Shown: in pieces, positions 8,776-17,151 of the stretch
How positions within the stretch are numbered: the stretch's first letter is position 1
How the letters are laid out: each line of letters begins with the position of its first letter
Source: JBBRXJ01 sp038248505
GTDB taxonomy: Bacteria > Bacteroidota > Bacteroidia > Bacteroidales > JBBRXJ01
Length of the DNA stretch: 40,891 nt
Assembly: GCA_038248505.1 (NCBI GenBank)
Contig: JBBRXJ010000022.1
Coordinates: forward strand, 1-40,891
Reading direction: 5' to 3'
The notes under the pieces: model-generated
Told to the model about the DNA's origin: nothing
Seen by the model: the letters and a program-made list of their open reading frames with translations, nothing else
Databases searched by the model: none
Translations under genes and position numbers: made by a program

Positions 8776-8891
8776 TGTATTAAATTTCTCTTTACAAATA
8801 TAATAAATCGCAGCGTATTGCATAATAAATCGGCAAAGTACATTTTTGAATAATCGCTTATAATGCAGATAAGCAAGCTTTTAGATTACAG

Positions 8892-8905
8892 GTGATTTTT
8901 ATCAA
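8892..8905. promoter_or_regulatory. FNR/CRP-type box upstream of clpC
   Basis: GTGAT-TTTT-ATCAA matches the FNR consensus TTGAT-N4-ATCAA at nine of ten positions and contains the perfect dyad TGAT-N4-ATCA. It lies 117-130 bp upstream of the clpC start, in the clpC-serA gap. A short dyad like this can occur by chance in A+T-rich DNA. A link to the Fnr-like protein at 958-1653 is inference. Confidence 0.3.
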
Positions 8906-9028
8906 CTAATCAAAAAAATCCCATTTATAATCTGTTAGCAATTATAAACTATGAATTGGCAAATAAAGTCAAATCAACCTGAAAAAGATTCTATGAAATC
9001 TTCGATTTACTCTTATTAAAACGAAAAA

Positions 9029-10258
9029 CTAATACAAAATTCTTGCTTTAATAGTATGTGGCAAAGCTTTCAATTCGCTAAGAATATTACTATCCAAATC
9101 ACTTTCAGTATCAATAATAACGTAGCCAATTTCGGGGTCGGTTTGAAGAAATTCAGAGGCAATATTAATTCCTTTAGATGAGAAAAGATTGTTAACCTCC
9201 CGTAATACGCCAGGCTGATTCTTATGAATATGTAAGAAGCGTTGTTTTCCTTCATTAGGCTGAAGATCAACTTGTACGAAATTCACGGCACCCAGTGTTG
9301 ATCCATTATCGCTGTATTTTATCATTTTCTCAGCAACTTCAAGACCAATATTTGCTTGGGCTTCAAGTGTTGAGCCTCCTATATGTGGTGTAAGAATTAC
9401 GTTATCAAATTTTTGCAGATCGGTTACAAATGGCTCATCAGCAGATGCTGGTTCTATAGGAAAAACATCGGCTGCCGCGCCAACAATATGGCCACTCTCC
9501 ATAGCATTCGACAAGGCTTTATAATCAACAACATCACCACGCGAAGCATTAATAAGGTAGGAGCCTTTTTTCATTTGAGCAATTTGTTTTTCGCTAATCA
9601 TATTGCGAGTTAGCTCGGTTGATGGGACATGTAATGTAACAATATCAGATGCTGAGAGTAATTCACTTAAATTTGAGCAAGAACGGGCATTTCCTATAGA
9701 AAGCATCTTAAGAACATCATAGTAATACACATTCATACCCAAGGCTTCAGCAAGAATAGATACTTGAGTTCCAATGTGACCATATCCAACAATACCAATA
9801 TTTTTAGCTCGTACTTCATATGAATTTTTAGCACTCTTATCCCATTGTCCCCGGTGAGCCATTGCATTTTTAGCAGGCACTCCACGCATTAGCATTATAC
9901 ACTCCGCAATTACTAATTCAGCAACGGAACGGGTATTACTAAATGGGGCATTAAAAACAGGGATACCCATCATTTTAGCTGTTTTCTTATCGACCTGATT
10001 GGTGCCAATACTAAAACAACCAATAGTGATTAACTTCTGAGCATGCGCTAGAACTTTTGCTGTTAACTCTGTACGTGAACGAATACCAATGATATGAACA
10101 TCTTTGATTTTTTCAATCAATTCATCTTCATCAAGCGCTACTTTTAAGTTTTCAATATTTGAATAGCCTAATTCTTTAAACAAATTGGCAGCATTGTCAT
10201 GTATCCCTTCTAAGAGTAAGACTTTAATTTTGCTACGATCTAATGAATATTTGGTCAT
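9029..10258 (-). CDS. serA: D-3-phosphoglycerate dehydrogenase
   Basis: SerA oxidises 3-phosphoglycerate to 3-phosphohydroxypyruvate with NAD, the first step of serine synthesis. The 409-residue length and architecture match the E. coli type: substrate domain (about 1-110 and 300-325), NAD-binding Rossmann domain (about 110-300, GYGHIG at 158-163), and a C-terminal ACT domain (about 339-409) that in the family binds serine for feedback inhibition. The catalytic set is visible: Arg240 in NASRGD, Glu269, and His292 in TPHIGG. GCFSIGTNQVD is also typical. It is divergent from the gene at 10397 with a 138-bp shared upstream region. No serB or serC lies in the window. Confidence 0.94.
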   Translation of the reverse strand: MTKYSLDRSKIKVLLLEGIHDNAANLFKELGYSNIENLKVALDEDELIEKIKDVHIIGIRSRTELTAKVLAHAQKLITIGCFSIGTNQVDKKTAKMMGIPVFNAPFSNTRSVAELVIAECIMLMRGVPAKNAMAHRGQWDKSAKNSYEVRAKNIGIVGYGHIGTQVSILAEALGMNVYYYDVLKMLSIGNARSCSNLSELLSASDIVTLHVPSTELTRNMISEKQIAQMKKGSYLINASRGDVVDYKALSNAMESGHIVGAAADVFPIEPASADEPFVTDLQKFDNVILTPHIGGSTLEAQANIGLEVAEKMIKYSDNGSTLGAVNFVQVDLQPNEGKQRFLHIHKNQPGVLREVNNLFSSKGINIASEFLQTDPEIGYVIIDTESDLDSNILSELKALPHTIKARILY

Positions 10259-10396
10259 CTGATTTTTATATATGGATGTAAATATAGAAAAAAATGCAAT
10301 GATCGCATGAGCACAAGTAACTCTCTGTTAAAGACAAAACATTTTAATGAGATATTGATTCGTTTTTTTGTATTTTAGGGTCGAAAATTAGAATTT

Positions 10397-12397
10397 ATGA
10401 AGCCACAAAACCAAAAGAAACAGCCCATTATTACGAAAATAGTAAAAGCCAATGAAATAAAGATTGACCGTAACATTCTCTATTTCATCGCTGCATTTGC
10501 ATTTCTTCTTTATGTTAATACCATTCCTCACAAATATGCTTTGGATGATTCGTATGTGGTGCTTGAAAATGAATATACTAAAAAAGGCTTTGAGGGTATT
10601 GGGAAAATTCTGAGCACCGATATGTATGCAGGGGTTTATGCCAAATATGGCGGTGATCATCAGATGGTTGTAGGTGGCCGATATAGACCATTTTCGGTTG
10701 TTAGTCTGGCTATTGAATATGAATTTTTTGGTGAGAATCCCTATGTCAGTCATTTCGTAAATATTCTTCTGTACGTATTAACTTGTGTTTTGCTATATAT
10801 AATTCTAAGACGTGTTCTAAAAGATGTACTTCCCGAACACGATAAACCTTTTATGGGTATTGCGTTTATAAGCACCATGCTATTTGCAGCCCATCCATTA
10901 CATACCGAAGTTATTGCAAATATTAAAGGTCGCGATGAAATACTAACATTGTTAGGCGCCATGTTTAGTATGTATTTTGTATTTCAATATACCGATTACG
11001 GAAAAATAAAACATCTCGTTTTCGCTTGTATATCCTTCTTTCTTGCTTTACTATCAAAGGAAAATGCAGCGGCGTTCTTATTTATTATTCCATTAGCACT
11101 CTACTATTTTAGAAAGCAAAACATAAAAAAAATATTTTATTCTAGCATCCCCATGTGGGTTGTATTTCTTTTTTTTATGATAATACGTCAGTCTGTAATT
11201 GGCTCGGGAGGATCAAATGCAGGAAATGAGTTGATGAATAATCCATTTCTAGGTACAAGCTTTACCGAAAAATATGCAACTATTTTTTATACACTCGGTT
11301 TATATCTAAAATTGTTGATATTCCCCCACCCGCTTACTTTTGACTACTATCCAAAACACATTCCTATCATTGAGCCAAGCGATTTACGAGCTATCATTCC
11401 CTTGCTAATGTATTTAGCAATTGGCATATATGGTTTATTGGCCGTGATTAAAAAGCAGTTCTATGGATTTGCAATTTGGGTTTTTCTGATCCCTTTATCC
11501 ATTGTTTCAAATATATTTTTTCCAATTGGAGCCTTTATGGGAGAGCGATTTCTATATATTTCAACGATTGGATTTGCATTGACGGTGAGCTATTTTCTCT
11601 ACATACACCTTCCCAAATTTATTCATAATACTAAGTTGCAAAGCTATATTGCAATGAGCGTTGTAACAGCAATACTCATTGGATTTTCGGCCAAAACATT
11701 TACGCGTAATTTTGCATGGAAAGATAGCTTAACATTATTTGAAACCGATGTAAAAACATCTGTAAATAGTATTAAAAGTAATTCTGGGCTAGGTGAAATG
11801 TATTATCACATGGGCGAAGGGAAGCCTATTGAAGAGCGAAATAAATTTCTTTTATTATCAAAAAAACATCTTGATAAATCGGTTCAGTTGCATCCAGATT
11901 ATGTAAATGCACTGGTTTTATTGGCTAATGTGCATTACATATTACGACAAGATGCTGATAGCGCTATTTATTATTATTTAAGAATTGCTCGTGTAAGCCC
12001 TAATTTTATTGATTTATATCGTAATTTACCAGTATTAACTGCAAATTTCTCCGTTGATAAAAAGATTCAAGTCTATTCTCAATTTCAATCATATAACCCA
12101 TCAAAGTATGACCCTAATTATGCTTTAGGCTTTCTATATGCCAAAGAAAAAGGAGATTTGCCAAAAGGGATATTCTATCTGGAAAAAGCATTAGCCGCCA
12201 ATCCGAAAAGCATAGAAACACTAAAATCACTTGGCTTAGCCTATGGTATTAACAAGGATATTTTGAAGGCAAAAGAACTATTTGAAAAGGCATATATATT
12301 ATATCCCAATGATGTTGAAATTCGTTCAAACCTTGCATTAACCTATACTAATTTAGGAATGCCTGCTAAAGCAATTGAGCTTATAGCAAAACATTGA
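10397..12397 (+). CDS. GT-C-like multi-pass membrane protein with C-terminal TPRs
   Basis: The 666-residue protein has an N-terminal transmembrane helix near residues 27-43 followed by a large extracytoplasmic loop (DDSYVVLENEYTKKGF, then GRYRPFSVVS). About ten more hydrophobic helices run to residue 435, and the C-terminal ~200 residues are soluble TPR repeats (for example PDYVNALVLLANVHYI and PKSIETLKSLGLAYGI). This is the layout of the TMTC/PMT-related GT-C glycosyltransferase group (DUF1736-like region plus TPRs). In that group the membrane part is thought to move sugars from lipid-linked donors to exported proteins. The acidic DD pair early in the first loop fits a GT-C active site, but the substrate is unknown. 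Confidence 0.75.
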   Translation: MKPQNQKKQPIITKIVKANEIKIDRNILYFIAAFAFLLYVNTIPHKYALDDSYVVLENEYTKKGFEGIGKILSTDMYAGVYAKYGGDHQMVVGGRYRPFSVVSLAIEYEFFGENPYVSHFVNILLYVLTCVLLYIILRRVLKDVLPEHDKPFMGIAFISTMLFAAHPLHTEVIANIKGRDEILTLLGAMFSMYFVFQYTDYGKIKHLVFACISFFLALLSKENAAAFLFIIPLALYYFRKQNIKKIFYSSIPMWVVFLFFMIIRQSVIGSGGSNAGNELMNNPFLGTSFTEKYATIFYTLGLYLKLLIFPHPLTFDYYPKHIPIIEPSDLRAIIPLLMYLAIGIYGLLAVIKKQFYGFAIWVFLIPLSIVSNIFFPIGAFMGERFLYISTIGFALTVSYFLYIHLPKFIHNTKLQSYIAMSVVTAILIGFSAKTFTRNFAWKDSLTLFETDVKTSVNSIKSNSGLGEMYYHMGEGKPIEERNKFLLLSKKHLDKSVQLHPDYVNALVLLANVHYILRQDADSAIYYYLRIARVSPNFIDLYRNLPVLTANFSVDKKIQVYSQFQSYNPSKYDPNYALGFLYAKEKGDLPKGIFYLEKALAANPKSIETLKSLGLAYGINKDILKAKELFEKAYILYPNDVEIRSNLALTYTNLGMPAKAIELIAKH

Positions 12398-12543
12398 TTT
12401 ATTTGAGGAAATTTATTAAATGCATGCAAGAGGTTTGAATTTTGAGTTTGCTCATTCAACGGTTTATATCTCATTATTTTCTTATCCTCAACGATTTGCC
12501 GAATGCTGTTTAGTATTGTACATTATATCAATTAATTACACAC

Positions 12544-12560
12544 TTAAGCAATTCGCTTAA
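12544..12560. repeat. Short hairpin between TPR gene and gdhA
   Basis: TTAAGC (12544-12549) and GCTTAA (12555-12560) pair across a 5-base loop and are followed by AATTTTT. It may act as a weak terminator for the gene ending at 12397, but it lies 147 bp downstream and the stem is A+T-rich. The rest of the 293-bp gap before gdhA shows nothing recognisable. Confidence 0.3.
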
Positions 12561-12690
12561 AATTTTTCCGAGAAACACTTAATTATTATCAAAATATCCT
12601 TAAATCTGCTGTTATATCAATATCACAAAGCATCTTTTATATAACATTGGTTAATTAAATCACAACATTAAACCAATAATTATAAAAAAA

Positions 12691-14034
12691 ATGCTAGATG
12701 TAAAAATCAATGATTTTATGGCAAAAGTTATTGCCAAAAATCCCAGTGAAACAGAGTTTCATCAAGCCGTAAAGGAAGTGGTGGAATCGCTAATGCCTTT
12801 TATTGAGGCTAATCCCAAGTATTCGAGTGCAAAAATTCTTGACCGAATTGTTGAGCCAGAGCGCGTAATTATGTTTCGCATTCCTTGGTTAGATGATAAA
12901 GGGGAAATACAGGTAAACCGAGGTTTCCGTATTGAAATGAATAGTGCAATTGGACCATATAAAGGAGGTTTACGTTTCCATCCAACGGTTAATCTTGGCG
13001 TTTTAAAGTTTTTAGCATTTGAGCAAGTATTTAAGAACAGCCTAACTACTTTACCTATGGGCGGTGGTAAAGGCGGTTCGGACTTCGATCCGAAAGGAAA
13101 GAGTGATAATGAGGTGATGAAATTCTGCCAAAGCTTTATGACCGAATTGCAGCGTCATATTGGTCCAGATACCGATGTACCTGCTGGAGATATTGGTGTT
13201 GGGGGACGTGAAATTGGTTATATGTTTGGTCAATATAAAAGATTGCGTAACGAATTTACAGGCGTATTAACTGGTAAAGGCTTAAATTGGTGTGGTTCAT
13301 TAATTAGACCCGAAGCAACAGGTTACGGTTGTGTTTATTTTGCTGATGAAATGATGAAGACTCGCAAACAGAGTTTCAAAGATAAAATTGTAGTAATCTC
13401 AGGATCAGGAAACGTAGCTCAATATGCAGTTGAAAAATGCAATCAGCTTGGCGCTAAGGTAGTTACACTTTCAGATTCAAGCGGATATATTTATGATGCT
13501 AAAGGAATTGATTCCGAAAAACTTAAATTTATTCTTGAATTAAAGAATGTAAAAAGAGGACGTATAAAAGACTATGCAGATAAATTCGGATGTGAATTTG
13601 TAGAAGGCAAAAAGCCATGGGGTGTTAAATGTGATATTGCATTGCCTTGTGCTACACAAAATGAAGTGAATGAAACCGATGCAAAGGCATTAGTAGCCAA
13701 TGGCTGTATGTGTATTTCTGAAGGTGCTAACATGCCCTCAACACCTGAAGCTGTTGAAGTATATTTAAAGAACAAAATTCTTTATGGCCCTGGTAAAGCT
13801 GCAAATGCTGGTGGTGTTGCAACATCAGGACTAGAGATGTCACAAAACTCAATGCGTTTAAACTGGACACGTGAAGAGGTTGATCAGAAATTACATCAGA
13901 TTATGATAAGCATTCACCAAACATGTGAGAAATACGGTAAGAAAAATGATGGATTTATTAATTATGTTGATGGAGCCAACATTGGCGGATTTGTTAAAGT
14001 AGCCGATTCAATGATTGACCAAGGTTTGGTATAA
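12691..14034 (+). CDS. gdhA: NADP-type glutamate dehydrogenase
   Basis: GdhA aminates 2-oxoglutarate to glutamate, the ammonium-assimilating direction for this hexameric ~450-residue class. The protein has 447 residues. The substrate domain shows GGLRFHPTV, the catalytic Lys127 in GGGKGGSDF and Asp167 in PAGDIGVGGRE. The nucleotide domain begins with SGSGNVAQYA (about 237-246), and ATSGLEMSQNSMRLNW is the conserved C-terminal signature. All catalytic residues are present. It is followed closely by a strong terminator, so it is probably monocistronic. Preference for NADP is inferred from the subfamily, not from a single residue. Confidence 0.95.
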   Translation: MLDVKINDFMAKVIAKNPSETEFHQAVKEVVESLMPFIEANPKYSSAKILDRIVEPERVIMFRIPWLDDKGEIQVNRGFRIEMNSAIGPYKGGLRFHPTVNLGVLKFLAFEQVFKNSLTTLPMGGGKGGSDFDPKGKSDNEVMKFCQSFMTELQRHIGPDTDVPAGDIGVGGREIGYMFGQYKRLRNEFTGVLTGKGLNWCGSLIRPEATGYGCVYFADEMMKTRKQSFKDKIVVISGSGNVAQYAVEKCNQLGAKVVTLSDSSGYIYDAKGIDSEKLKFILELKNVKRGRIKDYADKFGCEFVEGKKPWGVKCDIALPCATQNEVNETDAKALVANGCMCISEGANMPSTPEAVEVYLKNKILYGPGKAANAGGVATSGLEMSQNSMRLNWTREEVDQKLHQIMISIHQTCEKYGKKNDGFINYVDGANIGGFVKVADSMIDQGLV

Positions 14035-14050
14035 TCATCATATCTAAAAT

Positions 14051-14087
14051 AAAAGCCCGTTGGTGTTATGCCAGCGGGCTTTTTTTT
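14051..14087 (+). terminator. Intrinsic terminator of gdhA
   Basis: AGCCCGTTGG (14054-14063) pairs with CCAGCGGGCT (14071-14080), one G-U pair included, across a 7-base loop. Eight T residues follow. It starts 17 bp after the gdhA stop codon. Confidence 0.92.
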
Positions 14088-14161
14088 GTTTAAAAAAAAC
14101 GTATTGAAGATGTTGTATGCAATAATATACTTTTATAAGACTTAAATAGCACGACACCTCT

Positions 14162-14183
14162 AAGCATGATAATTATCATGCTT
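14162..14183. promoter_or_regulatory. Perfect 22-bp palindrome
   Basis: AAGCATGATAATT and its mirror half form an uninterrupted 22-bp palindrome at 14162-14183, centred on AATT. It lies about 90 bp upstream of the putative promoter of the small ORF at 14302. There is no T-run, so it is more likely a protein-binding site than a terminator. Function is inferred only from symmetry and position. Confidence 0.4.
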
Positions 14184-14254
14184 TATAGCATTGTTGAGGG
14201 ATTTACCCTATACTTCTTTTCGGAAAATTATCATTTTTTTGGAAAAAAGTACTA

Positions 14255-14285
14255 TTGTTTCAATATGAATACGATTATATCTTTG
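14255..14285 (+). promoter_or_regulatory. Bacteroidota-type promoter for the small ORF pair
   Basis: TTG at 14255-14257 is separated by 20 bp from TATCTTTG at 14278-14285, an exact match to the TAnnTTTG -7 box of this phylum with a normal spacer. The start codon of the ORF follows 17 bp later, which fits a short leader. Confidence 0.5.
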
Positions 14286-14301
14286 TATTAAAGTTAACGA
14301 T

Positions 14302-14556
14302 ATGAAAAAGATAAACGAATTATCGGTACAAGAGCTATTCAGCTTGATGCAAAGCATAGTTAGAAATAACGCCTATTTAATTAAAGATAACAATGATGAA
14401 GCTGAACAAATACGCAATTCCATATTAACAAACAGTAATAAACAGAATGCAATTAATGAGCTATATCATCATAATTTTACCGTAACAAAAGAAAATAATA
14501 AACTACTTGAGTTGCATAATATGTTATTGGTTTTTGTAAAAATTATACTGAAATAG
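14302..14556 (+). CDS. Small protein of unknown function (possible N-terminal half of a split gene)
   Basis: This ORF of 84 residues begins MKKINELSVQELFSLMQSIV and is helical and charged, with no signal peptide or membrane segment. I recognise no family with certainty. A good promoter precedes it. Its stop at 14554-14556 lies 36 bp inside an overlapping open frame (from 14520) that continues as the next ORF. Reading through with a -1 shift near the TTTTTG at 14531-14536 would give one 173-residue protein. So it may be the first half of a frameshifted gene, or the first of two coupled genes. Confidence 0.6.
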   Translation: MKKINELSVQELFSLMQSIVRNNAYLIKDNNDEAEQIRNSILTNSNKQNAINELYHHNFTVTKENNKLLELHNMLLVFVKIILK

Positions 14557-14582
14557 AAATCGCTCCAACAGTAAACAAACTA

Positions 14583-14822
14583 TTGCAAACGGCTTCAAAC
14601 ATTGAGGTCATACAAAATAATACAGATGGAAGTGTTAGCATTAAGAAAGAAACAAAATTACAAAACTTAGTGAAAAAAATTAAAACAGCACGCAAAGATT
14701 TAATGCCAAATGAAACGCTTGAAGATTTGAATTTACAAATGATTCATTGTATTCAATCAGAAGAATATGAAAAGTGTATTGAAATACAAAAAAAGATTGA
14801 TAGAATTCAGAAAAGCATTTAG
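14583..14822 (+). CDS. Small protein with UVR-like C-terminus (possible C-terminal half of a split gene)
   Basis: The 79-residue reading starts at a TTG at 14583, but its frame is open from 14520 and has no ATG near the beginning, so independent initiation is doubtful. The second half resembles the UVR motif of UvrB/UvrC and ClpC-like proteins: a helical pair ending SEEYEKCIEIQKKIDRI, as in E-E-[FY]-E-x-A-x-x-x-[RK]-D-x-I, although Cys replaces the usual Ala. UVR motifs are protein-protein contacts. See the preceding ORF for the possible -1 frameshift joining the two. Function is unknown. Confidence 0.55.
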   Translation: MQTASNIEVIQNNTDGSVSIKKETKLQNLVKKIKTARKDLMPNETLEDLNLQMIHCIQSEEYEKCIEIQKKIDRIQKSI

Positions 14823-14977
14823 ATTTTGTTTCAAAGGCGCATAAAAGCATAGCTCATATTAAGTCAAATTGGCTATATATGACCTTTTTGCATTAAATAC
14901 ACTTCTTTTTTTTGGTAAATTTTAAAATATATTCTTTTAAAAAAGCAAATATAAATTACAGGAGTATATTCTAAAAA

Positions 14978-15197
14978 TGATTCTGCACAATTGTACACCA
15001 CTTAGATATTTACTGGTTTATAATGAAAGTATATCTCTTATAGATCAATGAAAATAGGACGCTGAGCCACCCTGAAATAAAGGCTTTACAAAACAGTGGC
15101 ATCTTCGCCTCGGCGAAAAACTCAAAGTGACACCTGAGCCACCTACTTTGGTGTTTTATAATGAAATTTGTCTTTGGTGTATCATTATGCAGAATCA
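14978..15197. mobile_element. MITE-like element, copy 1
   Basis: This element of about 220 bp is bounded by inverted repeats: 14979-15000 and 15175-15196 match at 19 of 22 positions (GATTCTGCA...TACACCA). The direct repeat ATTCTAAAA flanks it (14968-14976 and 15198-15206), one base off the left end, like a 9-bp target duplication. It carries no ORF of its own. The core has a TTCGCC/GGCGAA hairpin and two direct CTGAGCCACC units (15062-15071 and 15134-15143). A second copy lies at 28911-29125. Its mobiliser is unknown. Apart from the element, 14823-14977 and 15198-15268 hold nothing I recognise. Confidence 0.75.
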
Positions 15198-15268
15198 ATT
15201 CTAAAATCATACGTACGATGGTATTTAATAAGATTATTTATCTAATTTTGTTCAAAAACAAAGAAAAA

Positions 15269-15958
15269 ATGAACCGTAACCTCACACATACGATACGTTA
15301 TCTTATGGATGAATGGATTCCATCAGTTATACGCGATAATAAATTTTTCATGTATCCCATTTTTGGCATTTGGTTTAAATGGACCAATCTTGATACCGCT
15401 ATGCGTTTCAAATCTCTTGCTCCGAATATGAACGACGAGGACTTTGAAAGAGTTTATAGTAGCATGAAAACCTTTGCCAAAGACCGTACGACCGACCTAA
15501 ACTCCGGCAGTATTAATCATATGCTAAAAAATATTCATACTGATGTTAAAAGTATTATGGATATAGGATGTGGAAATGGTTACTGGCTTGGCAAGTTAGA
15601 TGAAAAAAAGTATGCGTTAAATGGGTGCGATATATTTAACCGATTGACTTATAGCACAGCTAAATTTCATAAAGGCAAAATTGAGGCACTCCCGTTTGCA
15701 GACAAAAGCTTTGATATGGTCACTTGTCATCATACATTAGAGCATATACCCGACATTAAAACAGCCATAAATGAATTAAAACGAATTGCACGTAAGCAGA
15801 TAATGATTGTAGTACCAAGGCAGCGGTATTATTATTATACGCTTGACTATCATCTGAATTTCTTTCATTATCCAGAGAGTTTAATTTCAATTATTGATAT
15901 CCCAAATCACACTTTAAAAAATGTGTACGGCGATTGGGTTTTTATTGGGAATCTTTAA
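15269..15958 (+). CDS. Class I SAM-dependent methyltransferase
   Basis: I place the start at the ATG at 15269 (MNRNLTHTIRYLMDEWIP), giving 229 residues. The open frame reaches back to 15161, but those first codons lie in the MITE end and have no family character. Motif I, IMDIGCGNGYW, lies at about 96-106. The post-motif acidic NGCDIF and LPFADKSFDMVTCHHTLEHI follow, as in the Methyltransf_11 group. The substrate is unknown. The N-terminal 60 residues have aromatic/basic stretches (MYPIFGIWFKW) that could touch membrane. The insertion of the MITE directly upstream may have altered its expression. Confidence 0.8.
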   Translation: MNRNLTHTIRYLMDEWIPSVIRDNKFFMYPIFGIWFKWTNLDTAMRFKSLAPNMNDEDFERVYSSMKTFAKDRTTDLNSGSINHMLKNIHTDVKSIMDIGCGNGYWLGKLDEKKYALNGCDIFNRLTYSTAKFHKGKIEALPFADKSFDMVTCHHTLEHIPDIKTAINELKRIARKQIMIVVPRQRYYYYTLDYHLNFFHYPESLISIIDIPNHTLKNVYGDWVFIGNL

Positions 15959-15988
15959 GTTTTATAAATGCTTGTCAAAAGAGACTAT

Positions 15989-16453
15989 TTATATAACGAT
16001 AGGCATCACCAAATAACCATTCTCAACAATCAATTCATACGAGCGAATAATGCTCACAGCATCAAATTTGGGATGATTTGGATTGATTAGATAATTTGAA
16101 TCGCTTGCTGAGGGAACCTTTAATACAAGTGCTCGCTTTTGCAATAACCATTCATCTCCATATTTTTGCAACGTATTCATGTATGCCAAAGGATTATTCC
16201 ATCTTTTGGGCAATGAAGCTGAGGGGAAGGTTTCTATTTCGATATCAGGAAAATGTAACTCAACACCACAAAAATTTGCAGGTATAATATCTAAGTTATG
16301 TAATTTAAATACCTCCAAAAGACTTAATGCCATTGATATACTTGTGTTTATTGTCTCATGACCTTTGGTATGCCATCTACCTTCAACAATCAAACCACCT
16401 CTACCATCTAATTGGTGAATAAACTTCTTATGACAAGTTCGAAATACAATCAT
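15989..16453 (-). CDS. RES-domain toxin
   Basis: RES toxins act on NAD or related nucleotides in known systems such as MbcT and ParT. I choose the ATG at 16453 (MIVFRTCHKKFI, 154 residues), one base after the antitoxin stop; an ATG at 16474 would overlap it. Family landmarks are FR near the N-terminus, GRWHTKG, MALSLLE with the conserved Glu, and VPSASDSNYLINPNHP with the conserved Ser. The segment usually reading VYT..S reads INTSIS, so a Tyr that is common in the active site seems replaced by Asn; activity may be altered. The gene order antitoxin-toxin and the 1-bp gap indicate translational coupling. Confidence 0.88.
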   Translation of the reverse strand: MIVFRTCHKKFIHQLDGRGGLIVEGRWHTKGHETINTSISMALSLLEVFKLHNLDIIPANFCGVELHFPDIEIETFPSASLPKRWNNPLAYMNTLQKYGDEWLLQKRALVLKVPSASDSNYLINPNHPKFDAVSIIRSYELIVENGYLVMPIVI

Positions 16454-16454
16454 A

Positions 16455-16967
16455 TTAATAAATGCCGAATTCAATTCGGTTTAACTCATCAACTATAAGG
16501 TTTATACCTATGTTGGTATCAATGTATTGAATTGGCATCCCATTAAAAACGAGCGTTTCAGTATGTAACCATTTAATAAAAGCTTCTTTTAAGCCATATA
16601 TGGCTAAGCCACGATGTAATAAAACCCCTGCCTCAAGAACCTTTTCGCTTTGATTAATATTAAGTGTTTTTTTATCTTTTAAGTTACGTTGAAAAGTACT
16701 ATCAGTAATACCAATGATATCACTCATTTGTTTAACATCGAGGCCGAGTGTTTTAAAAACATAACGCGCCTGACTATACGCAACTCCTTTGCGAGAGATA
16801 TCAATTATACTGCGATTTAAATTACCCGAGAAAACCATTGTAGGATTACTATTTAAATAACTAAGCCAACCATCGGGTTCGTTAAGTATATTTAACTCTA
16901 TATCAGTAGCATATTGGTATGTTTTGAGTTTTTTTGATTTTATATACGACATTTTTTGTAAATACAT
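16455..16967 (-). CDS. Xre/MbcA/ParS-type antitoxin of a RES toxin
   Basis: This 170-residue protein (start MYLQKMSYIKSKKL; the ATG at 16952 is an alternative) has an Xre-like helix-turn-helix in the middle (about 60-110: QARYVFKTLGLDVKQMSDII, then STFQRNLK). The C-terminus is the toxin-binding domain: AFIKWLHTETLVFNGMPIQY, TNIGINLIVDELNRIEFG. These are the hallmarks of antitoxins paired with RES toxins, which neutralise the toxin and repress their operon. The gap to the divergent mqo start is 184 bp and should hold the operator, but I found no clear palindrome there. Confidence 0.9.
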   Translation of the reverse strand: MYLQKMSYIKSKKLKTYQYATDIELNILNEPDGWLSYLNSNPTMVFSGNLNRSIIDISRKGVAYSQARYVFKTLGLDVKQMSDIIGITDSTFQRNLKDKKTLNINQSEKVLEAGVLLHRGLAIYGLKEAFIKWLHTETLVFNGMPIQYIDTNIGINLIVDELNRIEFGIY

Positions 16968-17151
16968 TGCATTTTGTCGCTATTTGCAAATATTCTAAAG
17001 CTTTTTGTTTAAAATTTACGCCAACACACTGAATTATTGAATATTAACTATAGAATTAATGATAAATACCCATACCTGCTTTTTATCAGCAAAAAATATA
17101 GTAGTATGCCCTTTTGTATTTATACTTTTAAAGAAGGAAAAAGCATTAAAG

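Noticed and set aside
8776..8823. Upstream start for clpC giving 16 more residues
   Set aside because: ClpC proteins begin at the MDAKFSQRV-like sequence; the extra residues have no family character.
15062..15143. Direct CTGAGCCACC units in MITE copy 1 as a CRISPR or short tandem array
   Set aside because: There are only two units 72 bp apart, and their arrangement is explained by the inverted core of the element.
15161..15268. N-terminal extension of the methyltransferase
   Set aside because: The first codons are inside the MITE end repeat, so they are an accident of insertion. The ATG at 15269 starts family-like sequence.
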